64,000 nucleotides of DNA from Stenotrophomonas maltophilia. Its GTDB lineage: Bacteria; Pseudomonadota; Gammaproteobacteria; Xanthomonadales; Xanthomonadaceae. Where the stretch lies: the NCBI RefSeq assembly GCF_025642255.1, contig NZ_CP106759.1, forward strand, positions 337,501 through 401,500, written 5' to 3'. Positions within the stretch are counted from its first letter, which is position 1. Every line of letters begins with the position of its first letter. Positions 37,801-45,536 of the stretch are shown here, piece after piece. Below the pieces are notes generated by a model. The model searched no databases. It saw only the letters and a list, made by a program, of their open reading frames with translations, and was not told where the DNA came from. A program made the position numbers and the translations under genes.

Positions 37801-37865
37801 GCAGAGCCGGGACCAGCCCGGCTCTGCCGCAGTGCCGAAGGACAGCCGGGCATGGCCCGGCCGCA
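37801..37865. repeat. paired SMAG-like palindromes without GTAG heads
   Basis: GCAGAGCCGGGACC followed by AGCCCGGCTCTGC (37801-37827), then a second core AGCCGGGCATGGCCCGGC (about 37843-37862). They lie between the convergent YiaAB and 114-residue genes. Confidence 0.5.
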
Positions 37866-37878
37866 GCGCGGCGTGCCC

Positions 37879-38223
37879 TCAGGTGCCGCGCGGTACGCCC
37901 CGGTCCAGGCGCTGGTCGAGGTTGACCGCTTCTTCCCAGCCGCGGCGGACGGCGTTGCGGGCCTGCGCCCACTCCAGCCGGCTCTTGCCGCGCTCGTTCG
38001 CCCAGCGTGACTCGAGTTCGGCTTCCACCTCTTCGTACGCGCGGATCATGTCCTGCGCACGGGCAGCGTGGCCGATGCGATAGGCCGGCTCGTAGTCCTC
38101 GAAGAACAGCTGGTTGTCGTAATAGGGTTCAGCGGTGTAACGCTCGCGCCAGAAGTCGGAAACGGCCTGGCGCGGTGCGCTGTCATCCGGCACGCGGCCG
38201 GGGATCTGGTACTCGGGGCTCAT
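37879..38223 (-). CDS. conserved hypothetical protein, 114 residues
   Basis: A soluble, acidic, aromatic-rich protein without signal peptide or membrane segment. It contains FWRERYTAEPYYDNQLFFEDYEPAYRIGHAARAQ and the helical RAYEEVEAELESRWANERGKSRLEWAQARNAVRRGW. Proteins with such Tyr/Phe-rich repeats near acidic residues are common as stress-linked hypotheticals in many bacteria, but no function is known. The stop is near the SMAG-like repeats and the start is ATG 38223. Confidence 0.75.
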   Translation of the reverse strand: MSPEYQIPGRVPDDSAPRQAVSDFWRERYTAEPYYDNQLFFEDYEPAYRIGHAARAQDMIRAYEEVEAELESRWANERGKSRLEWAQARNAVRRGWEEAVNLDQRLDRGVPRGT

Positions 38224-38334
38224 CGATCGGGCTCCGTGGTGGATGAGCTTCGATCATGCCGCCATGGCGGTTAACGGTCCGGTCCGCTCGCGTGAAGGGA
38301 AGGTGTCCTCCATCCGCGCCGTCGCTGCCGATGA

Positions 38335-39633
38335 TCAGGCGCCTACGTCCTTGCGCGGCAGTTTGTAGATCACTGCGCCGATGGCGAAGGCGACCAGTGC
38401 GGCGGCGATGTTCTGCCAGCTGGCACTGGCGAACAGGGCCAGGCAGAGCAGCAGGGCCAGGACCGGAATCAGCGGCCCGCCCGGCAGCTTCAGTGCGCCC
38501 GGCCGGTCGGCGTAGCGCTTGGCCAGCACCAGCACGGCCGCCGCGGTTCCGATATAGGCGAACAGTCGCGTGGTCATCGACAGCAGCGCCAACTGCACGA
38601 ACGAACCGGACAGCGCCAGGCCGAGGGCGATCAGCCCCTGGCAGAAGATCGCGGCAGCCGGTGTGCGGAAGCGCGGATGGACCTGCGCGAGGATCTTCGG
38701 CCCGTAGCCATCGCGGGCAAGCGCGAACAGGAAGCGCGGGCCCATCATCATCGTATTGCTGTTGGTGCCGAGGATGGAGATGGTTGCACCGACGGTCAGG
38801 ATCAACGCCAGTGCCTCACCGCCGAATCCGGCTGCGGCATCGGCCAGCGGTGTCGGCGACGACGCAAGCCCGGCCAGGGTGCCCTGCGCCACCACCTGCA
38901 CCGCGCCGTAGATGACGGTGACGGTGATGATCATGGTGATCAACGCGAATGGAATGTCGCGACGGGGATTGCGGTACTCGCCGGCTGCCGCCGGGATGTT
39001 CTCGAAACCAGCGTAGGCATACAGCAGCAACAATGCGGCCTCACCCATGCGCTGCAGGTCGTGCGGGTCCGGGCGCTGGCCGGAGAACGCCAGCTGCGGA
39101 TCGATGTAGAACGCGCCGATGGCCACGAACAGCAGCAGCGGCAGCATCTTGCCGATCACCAGCACGATGCCGGTGCGGGCCGCCGAGCGCACGCCGATGA
39201 TGTTCACGCCGGTCAGGAAACCCAGCGACAGCACGATCACGGCAAGGCGACCCGTGCCGGCCCCGGCCCAGGGCCAGAAGCGCGCGACCGCATCGGCCAG
39301 CGCATTGCTGAGTGCGGCCGCCGAGCTGATACGGGTCAGCCAGATCATCCAGCCGATCTCGAAGCCGGCGAAGCGGCCAAAGGCTTCGCGGGCATACAGA
39401 TAGCTGCCGCCGGGTTCATCGAAGTAACTGGCGGCCTGCGCGTAGCACAGCACCAGCAGGGCCACCACGATGCCGGCGGCGACCACGCCCCACAGGCTGA
39501 AGGGGCCCAGCAGGGCGACGGTGGCCGCCGGCAGCAGATAGATGCCGCTGCCGATCACGTCGTTGATCGACAGGCCGACGATCTGCCAGCGGCTGACCGC
39601 GCGCTGCAGCTGCGGTTCGTCCGGGGCGCTCAA
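38335..39633 (-). CDS. APC family amino acid/peptide permease
   Basis: A 432-residue inner-membrane transporter with 12 transmembrane helices. The APC hallmark GLSINDVIGSGIYLLPAATVALLGPFSLW is in helix 1 and EPGGSYLYAREAFGRFAGFEIGWMIWLTR follows. It likely imports an amino acid or small peptide; in context perhaps products of stem-peptide breakdown. The start is TTG 39633. Its TTGA overlaps the stop (TGA) of the upstream L,D-transpeptidase gene, so the two are translationally coupled. It is the last gene of the minus-strand set. Confidence 0.88.
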   Translation of the reverse strand: MSAPDEPQLQRAVSRWQIVGLSINDVIGSGIYLLPAATVALLGPFSLWGVVAAGIVVALLVLCYAQAASYFDEPGGSYLYAREAFGRFAGFEIGWMIWLTRISSAAALSNALADAVARFWPWAGAGTGRLAVIVLSLGFLTGVNIIGVRSAARTGIVLVIGKMLPLLLFVAIGAFYIDPQLAFSGQRPDPHDLQRMGEAALLLLYAYAGFENIPAAAGEYRNPRRDIPFALITMIITVTVIYGAVQVVAQGTLAGLASSPTPLADAAAGFGGEALALILTVGATISILGTNSNTMMMGPRFLFALARDGYGPKILAQVHPRFRTPAAAIFCQGLIALGLALSGSFVQLALLSMTTRLFAYIGTAAAVLVLAKRYADRPGALKLPGGPLIPVLALLLCLALFASASWQNIAAALVAFAIGAVIYKLPRKDVGA

Positions 39634-40406
39634 CGCAACGCTCCGGTCAGGGCCGGCAGCTGCCACGGCCCCTGCAGGTTGTCGTACTCCGTCTTGGGCA
39701 GCAGGACGAAGACCGCGCGCGTGTCCGGCTTCAGCCAGGCCAGCAGGGCCGTCATGTGGCGCGGCTCCATTGCCGTACAACCGGCCGTGGCCTCGCCCGG
39801 TTTGCGCCAGAGGTGGGCGAAGATGCAACTGCCCTTGCCCGGCCTGCGGCTGCTGTTGTGCTCGATCACGAAGCCCTCGCGGTAGCGAACATCGCCCTTG
39901 TTGTGCAGGTCCAGCCGCATCGGTTCGGTGGAGCCTTCCACTGCGGCGGTACCTACGTCCGCCGCATCGACGATGCGGTTGTAGTAGCGCGAGGCGGGTA
40001 CATCCATGCAGTAGTGGCTGGCCGTCATCGGCAGATACGGCATCGCGCTGGCGATCGTCGGCGCGTAGCCGAACGCGGGGCCGATATCGAAGACGCCGGC
40101 CGGACTGCGCCCGTCGCCTTCCGTCTTCTGCGGCCCCTGGTTGTGCAGCGACGCACGGCCCACGCCCCACGCGCTGCCCTCACGCCCCACGGCCACGGTG
40201 AAGGCCGGGCCGTGCGGGCGCCACGTGTCGTCGCTGCTCCTGCGCTCATAGGCCTGCAGCCGGCCCTGGGTGGCATCCCAGCTGTCGGTGACCACCACGA
40301 TGGCCTGCAGACTGCGCGCCATCGGCGGCAGCAGGGAGAGCGCGCCAGCGGGCAGCGCGGTGGCCAAAGCGGTGACAGCGAGGGCGGTACGCAGCAGCGG
40401 CAGCAT
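39630..40406 (-). CDS. L,D-transpeptidase-fold (YkuD) protein, exported
   Basis: A 258-residue protein with signal peptide (about residues 1-24). It carries the YkuD active-site pattern SCIFAHLWRKPGEATAGCTAM, with His198 and nucleophile Cys210. The N-terminal part has the LQAIVVVTDSWDATQGRLQAYERR strand-rich start. Family members act on murein stem peptides, either cross-linking or cleaving. Here it lies in an operon with dipeptide-epimerase and NlpC/P60 genes, so degradation or remodelling of stem peptides is plausible. It overlaps the permease start by four bases. Confidence 0.85.
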   Translation of the reverse strand: MLPLLRTALAVTALATALPAGALSLLPPMARSLQAIVVVTDSWDATQGRLQAYERRSSDDTWRPHGPAFTVAVGREGSAWGVGRASLHNQGPQKTEGDGRSPAGVFDIGPAFGYAPTIASAMPYLPMTASHYCMDVPASRYYNRIVDAADVGTAAVEGSTEPMRLDLHNKGDVRYREGFVIEHNSSRRPGKGSCIFAHLWRKPGEATAGCTAMEPRHMTALLAWLKPDTRAVFVLLPKTEYDNLQGPWQLPALTGALR

Positions 40407-40433
40407 CGTGGACTCCAGTGAACCAGGGGTCGA

Positions 40434-41279
40434 TCAGGCGTCGATCAGGTGTTCGATCCGTTCCAGGTTCACCCCGAGCTGGCGGTGGCGGTCCGGGTTG
40501 GCATGGCACAAAAGCACGAAGACGAAGTCGAGCAGGGACTGCAGTGAAGCACGGTACAGCAGCTGCGCCACGTGCGGTGCGGGGTCATGGGCGCAGACCA
40601 CCAGTGACTGGTCGGCATGTGCGCGCAGTGGGTTGGCGGTGTGGCGGGTGATCGACACCACCTTCCCGCCCACGTCCTGGAACTGCCGCGACAGCTGGAA
40701 CAGCTGCGGCAGCTTGCCGAACTCGGAGAACACCAGCATGGCATCACCGGCCCGCGCCGCTGACAGGTTGGCCATCATCAGGATCGGATCGGCATGGTGC
40801 ACGGTCAGCATGCCCAGCAGCGACAGTCGCATGGCGAACTCGCGCGCGTACAGGCCGTCATCGCCAAGGCCGTACACGAACACTTTGGGCGCCCTGTCGA
40901 GCAGTCGCACGATGGCCTCCACATCAGCCTGCGCATTGGCCAGGCTGGTCTCTTCCTCGGCGGCTGCCCGGCTCAGGCGCAGGCGCCCGGCGATGTCGGC
41001 GTAGTCATCGGCGCTCGGCGACGGTGGGCGTGCCTGCGGATCGTGGCCGGCGCGCGCCACGTCCTGGCCGATCGAGTACTTCAGGTCCGGATAACCCTTG
41101 AAGCCCAGCTTCTGGCTGAACTTCACCACGCTGGACTGGCTGATGCCCAGCGCGCTGGCCAGCTGCTGCGACGAGTAGTCGCGCAGCAGGTGCGCGTTGT
41201 CGAGGATGAAGTCGGCGATGCGGCGTTCGATGGCCGACATCTGCCCGCGCTCGGAGCGGATTTTCACCAGGGGTGGCAT
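40434..41279 (-). CDS. MurR/RpiR family transcriptional regulator
   Basis: A 281-residue repressor-type protein. N-terminal RpiR helix-turn-helix (about residues 1-75, QQLASALGISQSSVVKFSQKLGFKGYPDLK) and C-terminal SIS sugar-phosphate/isomerase-like sensing domain (about 120-250, VFVYGLGDDGLYAREFAMRLSLLGM). E. coli MurR senses N-acetylmuramate 6-phosphate; here the effector is unknown. It lies inside the stem-peptide operon and is the natural candidate to bind the palindrome at 43920-43937. The start ATG 41279 is preferred to ATG 41324 but neither has a strong ribosome-binding site. Confidence 0.9.
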   Translation of the reverse strand: MPPLVKIRSERGQMSAIERRIADFILDNAHLLRDYSSQQLASALGISQSSVVKFSQKLGFKGYPDLKYSIGQDVARAGHDPQARPPSPSADDYADIAGRLRLSRAAAEEETSLANAQADVEAIVRLLDRAPKVFVYGLGDDGLYAREFAMRLSLLGMLTVHHADPILMMANLSAARAGDAMLVFSEFGKLPQLFQLSRQFQDVGGKVVSITRHTANPLRAHADQSLVVCAHDPAPHVAQLLYRASLQSLLDFVFVLLCHANPDRHRQLGVNLERIEHLIDA

Positions 41280-41352
41280 GGGGCTCAGCGTGGGTCCGGT
41301 TGCAGGAAGGGTAAGCGGGATCAACGGTCGGCGGTAGCGCCCGTGCAGCGGC

Positions 41353-42459
41353 CTACCAGCGCGGCGGCGTGATCATCTCCAGCCCGCGCACCTCGGTGAT
41401 TCCCAGCCCCGGCGCATCGCTGATGGTGATCTCCGACTCGTTGAAGTTGACCCCGCCGCTGACCGGGTCGAACTGGCCCAGCGAAGGGCCGTCCAGGTCG
41501 ACCTTGGTGATCACATCACTCCTGGCCACGGCCAGGTGCACGGCCGCGGCCACGCTGATGCTCGATTCGATCATGCAGCCGATCATGCACGGCACGCCGT
41601 AGATGCCGGCGATGTCGGCGATGCGGATGGCATTGGACAGGCCACCGGTCTTCATCAGCTTGATGTTGATGATGTCCGCCGCGCGCTGCTGGATCAGGTC
41701 CATCACCTGGCTGGGACTGAACACGCTCTCATCGGCCATGACGGGCGTGTTGACCCGGTCGGTCACGTACTTCAGGCCACTGATGTCGGCGGCCTTCACC
41801 GGCTGCTCCAGCAGCTCCAGCACCACCCCGGCATCCTCCAGCGTGCGCATCGCGTGCACCGCCTGCTTGGCGGTCCAGCCCTGGTTGGCGTCCAGGCGCA
41901 GCAGGGCGCGGCCTTCAACCGCCGCGTGGATCGCCTTGACCCGCTCGATGTCCAGGCCGATGTCCTTGCCGACCTTGATCTTCAGCGACTCGAAGCCACG
42001 CTCGATCGCCGACAGCGAATCGGCCACCATCTTGTCGATGTAGTCCACGCTGATGGTGATGTCGGTGGTGATGACCGGGTCGCCGCCGCCGAGCATCTGG
42101 TACAGCGGCGCACCATGCAGCTGCGCCCACAGGTCGTACAGGGCGATCTCCACTGCGGCCTTGGCGCTGGTATTGCGCTCCATCGACGTCTGCACCAGCC
42201 CGCACAGGCGGTTGAGGTTAGCAACGTCCTGCCCGATCAGGCGTGGAGCGATGAAGTGGCGGATCGCTTCGATGATCGAGCCATGCGTATCACCGGTGAT
42301 CACCGCGGTGGCCGGCGCCTCGCCGTACCCGGTGTGGCCGCTGTCGGTGCGGATCAGCACCACCACGTCCTCCACGGTTTCCACGGTACGCAGGGCGGTC
42401 TTGAAGGGGGTCTTCAGCGGCACGCGCAGCATGCCCAGTTCAATGGCGGTGATCTTCAT
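41353..42459 (-). CDS. L-Ala-D/L-Glu epimerase (dipeptide epimerase, YkfB-like)
   Basis: A 368-residue enolase-superfamily enzyme that epimerises the D-Glu of the murein dipeptide L-Ala-D-Glu to give L-Ala-L-Glu. The catalytic lysines are in SLKIKVGK and INIKLMKTGG; metal ligands are the Asp of LRLDANQGW, the Glu of ELLEQPV and the Asp of VMADESVF. These are the dipeptide-epimerase signatures. The start overlaps the stop of the C40 peptidase gene by four bases (ATGA). In Bacillus ykfB (epimerase) and ykfC (NlpC/P60 peptidase) are likewise adjacent. Confidence 0.93.
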   Translation of the reverse strand: MKITAIELGMLRVPLKTPFKTALRTVETVEDVVVLIRTDSGHTGYGEAPATAVITGDTHGSIIEAIRHFIAPRLIGQDVANLNRLCGLVQTSMERNTSAKAAVEIALYDLWAQLHGAPLYQMLGGGDPVITTDITISVDYIDKMVADSLSAIERGFESLKIKVGKDIGLDIERVKAIHAAVEGRALLRLDANQGWTAKQAVHAMRTLEDAGVVLELLEQPVKAADISGLKYVTDRVNTPVMADESVFSPSQVMDLIQQRAADIINIKLMKTGGLSNAIRIADIAGIYGVPCMIGCMIESSISVAAAVHLAVARSDVITKVDLDGPSLGQFDPVSGGVNFNESEITISDAPGLGITEVRGLEMITPPRW

Positions 42460-43892
42460 TCAGGGGTCTTGGCCCGCAGGCGCTGGATGTTGGTGATGCG
42501 GTCGATGTAGCGGACCGTGTCGCTGGCCATCATCGGCTCCAGCGGCGTGACCGAAACACCATTGAGATGGGCCTGCACACGCGTGCCGTCGGCGCCGAAC
42601 CAGCTGCCGCCGGCCGTATCGTGGATGACCCAGGTGCGGCCGTCGACGTGGCCGATGGCCATCATCACATGGCCGGGGATGTAGACCAGATCACCGACCT
42701 GCAGGCCGGTGACGGCACGTTCGCGCGCGGCCTTGCCATCCCTGCTGGTGAACGGCAGGCGATCCAGTGCCGGGCTGATCGCCTGGGCGCTGGTATTGCG
42801 CGGCAGCAGCACGCCGAAGCTGCGGTAGATTTCCGAAACGAAGCCGCTGCAGTCGCGGGTATCGTAGTCATGGCCCCAGCCATAGCGCTCACCCAGGAAC
42901 TTGAACGCCTGCTGCAACAGCCGGCGAGGGGTCAGCGGCAGGTAATCGGCGGCCGTGTCCTGCGAGCGCGGCAGCAGTGCCGGAACCAGCTTCAGTCGTC
43001 CATCGGCCTCGCGCACGGGCAGCTGCACCACCCATGAGGCGTGGGCCTGCTGGCCGTTGACCGGCGTGGCCGCAGGCCAGTCGGCCAGCACCGGCAGGCG
43101 CACGCCCATGTCCAGCTGCAGGCGCGAGACGCGCGGCTCTTCCGGCGTGTAGACGGTGTGCGCGGTGGCGCCGGTGACGATGCGGTACGGGCCGGCGCTG
43201 CCATAGCCGAGCACGCTGGTCTTGTCGCCGGTGGCCACGGCGTCCGTTTCGATCCATGCGCTGTAACGCTCGCTGTGCACGAACAACCAGCGGCCATCGC
43301 TGCTGCGATGGACCACGGCGACCTTGTCACCGGGGAACAGCGCCGATTCCTGGAAGCGATCGATATCGGTATCGCCCACCGTGCTGAAGACCCGCTCGCG
43401 GGTCGGGAAGGTGCGCAGTGCGGCACGCTTCACCACCAGCCCGTAGTCGGGCGCCACCTGTGCGGGAATCGCATCCAGGCCGAGGTTGGCTTCGATGGCC
43501 TTGCGCACTGCCGGCGCGATCGCCTGCCCCTTGGCGTTGTAGAGCGTACGCGTGGGCCAGCTCGACAGCGCCGTGATGCTGCTGCGTACCTGTGCCGCAT
43601 CCAGCTGGGCGGGCAGGGCGGCGATGTCCTGGATATGGGCATCCTCTGCGCGCATCCGTGCGTTCTGCGCCTGGATCTGTGCGCGGTCGAGGATCGGCGC
43701 ATCGGCATCGTCCAGCCGGGCGGCCCAGTAGTCCGGGGTCAGGTAAGCCTCGTGCAGACCGATCACATACGGCAGCGGCGCGCCCGGATCGGGCGCGGCA
43801 GCCTGCACGAAGGCCGGTGCGGCGAACAGGCACAGGGCCAGGGTCAACCGGCGCGGCCACTGCCGGCGCGGTTCGCGGGAAGCCAGGATCAT
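42456..43892 (-). CDS. SH3b and NlpC/P60 domain C40 peptidase (YkfC-like)
   Basis: A 478-residue exported peptidase. Signal peptide (about residues 1-30, LTLALCLFAAPAFVQA), an N-terminal region with bacterial SH3-like segments (about 130-290), and a C-terminal NlpC/P60 domain (about 320-470). The catalytic Cys is in DCSGFVSEIYRSFG (Cys348), with His in GHVMMAIG and the third polar residue in WVIHDT. Enzymes of this layout cleave the gamma-D-Glu to diamino acid bond of stem peptides, releasing L-Ala-D-Glu. The start ATG 43892 has GAGGAGG about ten bases upstream. Confidence 0.92.
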   Translation of the reverse strand: MILASREPRRQWPRRLTLALCLFAAPAFVQAAAPDPGAPLPYVIGLHEAYLTPDYWAARLDDADAPILDRAQIQAQNARMRAEDAHIQDIAALPAQLDAAQVRSSITALSSWPTRTLYNAKGQAIAPAVRKAIEANLGLDAIPAQVAPDYGLVVKRAALRTFPTRERVFSTVGDTDIDRFQESALFPGDKVAVVHRSSDGRWLFVHSERYSAWIETDAVATGDKTSVLGYGSAGPYRIVTGATAHTVYTPEEPRVSRLQLDMGVRLPVLADWPAATPVNGQQAHASWVVQLPVREADGRLKLVPALLPRSQDTAADYLPLTPRRLLQQAFKFLGERYGWGHDYDTRDCSGFVSEIYRSFGVLLPRNTSAQAISPALDRLPFTSRDGKAARERAVTGLQVGDLVYIPGHVMMAIGHVDGRTWVIHDTAGGSWFGADGTRVQAHLNGVSVTPLEPMMASDTVRYIDRITNIQRLRAKTPE

Positions 43893-43919
43893 GCGCAGCA
43901 CACCCTCCTCGAATGCCTT

Positions 43920-43937
43920 AAGGAATATTTATTCCTT
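43920..43937. promoter_or_regulatory. palindromic operator in the divergent stem-peptide promoter region
   Basis: AAGGAATATTTATTCCTT has perfect 8-base arms and a 2-base centre. It contains GGAA-N6-TTCC, the spacing reported for some RpiR-family operators (IolR). It lies 28 bases upstream of the C40 peptidase start, over an AT-rich stretch that could be its -10, and upstream of a possible plus-strand promoter (TTGACC at 43964-43969, then 17 bases, TACACA-like). One protein bound here could control both gene sets. Confidence 0.6.
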
Positions 43938-44024
43938 TCGCCTGCGAAAGCAAGGATAAATTATTGACCGGTCCTCCGGCCCGTGTTACACAGCCGTTAC
44001 CACCCGCGCTTGGGAAGTGTCGCT

Positions 44025-45485
44025 GTGGATCCTGCCGTTCGCAAACCGCGTCTGCCTGCCGCCGCCGGCCTGTGTGCCGCGCTGCTGCTGTGGGCGTCGG
44101 CCACGCACGCGGCAGACGCGCGCGACAGCCGGCAGCTGCAGGTGATCGACCTGATCGACAGCGGGCGCTTCAGCGACGCCCAGGCGCTGCTGGCGACCGG
44201 GCGCGATGCTGCCGAAGACGCATTCCAGCGCGAGCGCATGCGCCGCATCCGCCTGGATTTTTCCCTCGACGAAGCGGCGGCCAAAGCGGCGGTGCGTCGC
44301 TGGATTCCGGATCTGACCGACGAGGAGTTCGCGCGCTGGGACCAGCTGGGGCTGATCGAGCACCTCGATATCGATGGCAGGCGCGCGTACTTCAAGCGCG
44401 CGCCCTCGAACCTGTTCCTGCTCAGCGATGAAGCGCGTGCACGCCGCCGCGCCGATGCACCGATGCCGTCTCCGGGCCCGAATGAAGTGCTCAACGCGCA
44501 CCACGCACGTGTCGTTGCTGCTGCCGGTCAAAGCGGCCAGGGCTCGGTGCTGCCGCAGCGCATCGCGTTCACGCAGTCGCTCACGGTCAAGGCCGATGCG
44601 GTCCCGGCGGGCGAAACCGTTCGCGCCTGGATTCCCTATCCGCGCGAGATTCCAGGCCAGCAGGAGCGCGTGCAATGGCTTGGCAGTACACCGGACAAAG
44701 CACGCGTGGCACCCGCCGGTACCCTGCAGCGCACCGCCTATCTGGAAGCGAAGGCCGTCGCCGGGCAGCCCACGCGCTTCGAGATCCGTTATGCGGTCAC
44801 CCTGTCCGCCCGCCACACGGCAATCGATCCGGCCCGGGTGCAGCCGACACCGGCCGACGCCGCGCTGCAGCCTTATCTGGGCGAACAGTTGCCGCATGTG
44901 CGTTTCACGCCGGCATTGAAACTGTTTTCCGACCAGGTGCTGCAGGGCGAAACACGCCCCTATGAGATCGTGCGCAGGCTGTTCGCGGCGGTCGATCGCA
45001 TCCCATGGGCCGGCGCACGCGAGTATTCCACCCTCAGCAACATCAGCGACTACGCGCTGCGTGCCGGCCATGCCGACTGCGGCCAGCAGACGCTGCTGCT
45101 GATCGCGCTGCTGCGCATGAACGGCATTCCCGCGCGCTGGCAGTCGGGCATGGTGTTCTCCGACGATGGCAGCGGCTACAACAACCTGCATGACTGGGGA
45201 CAGGTCTATCTGGCGCCGTATGGCTGGCTGCCGATGGATGTGACCACCGGTGCACTGGCCAGCGATGTACCTGCGCTGCGCGATTTCTACCTGGGTGGCC
45301 TCGACGGCTACCGCATCGCCTTCAACGACGATTTCGGCCAGCCGTTCGTGCCGGCCAAACAGCATTTCCGCTCGGAAACGGTCGACTCGCAGCGCGGCGA
45401 GGCCGAGTGGGCAGGCGGCAACCTGTACTTCGACCAATGGAGCTACGACTTCCAGTGGCAGGTACTGCCCGCCGGGCAACGCTAG
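44025..45485 (+). CDS. periplasmic transglutaminase-fold protein
   Basis: A 486-residue exported protein with signal peptide (AAGLCAALLLWASATHAAD). The C-terminal transglutaminase/cysteine-protease core has an intact triad: Cys352 in GHADCGQQ, His389 in NNLHDWG and Asp405 in LPMDVT. The N-terminal 300 residues have no recognised motif beyond beta-rich segments. Such proteins usually hydrolyse or modify peptides rather than cross-link them. The start GTG 44025 has GGGAAG eight bases before it. It is the first gene of the plus-strand set. Confidence 0.85.
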   Translation: MDPAVRKPRLPAAAGLCAALLLWASATHAADARDSRQLQVIDLIDSGRFSDAQALLATGRDAAEDAFQRERMRRIRLDFSLDEAAAKAAVRRWIPDLTDEEFARWDQLGLIEHLDIDGRRAYFKRAPSNLFLLSDEARARRRADAPMPSPGPNEVLNAHHARVVAAAGQSGQGSVLPQRIAFTQSLTVKADAVPAGETVRAWIPYPREIPGQQERVQWLGSTPDKARVAPAGTLQRTAYLEAKAVAGQPTRFEIRYAVTLSARHTAIDPARVQPTPADAALQPYLGEQLPHVRFTPALKLFSDQVLQGETRPYEIVRRLFAAVDRIPWAGAREYSTLSNISDYALRAGHADCGQQTLLLIALLRMNGIPARWQSGMVFSDDGSGYNNLHDWGQVYLAPYGWLPMDVTTGALASDVPALRDFYLGGLDGYRIAFNDDFGQPFVPAKQHFRSETVDSQRGEAEWAGGNLYFDQWSYDFQWQVLPAGQR

Positions 45486-45536
45486 CGCGACACACCACCA
45501 TCGGCACCATTCAATTCTTGCAGGAGAGAGCAGGGG

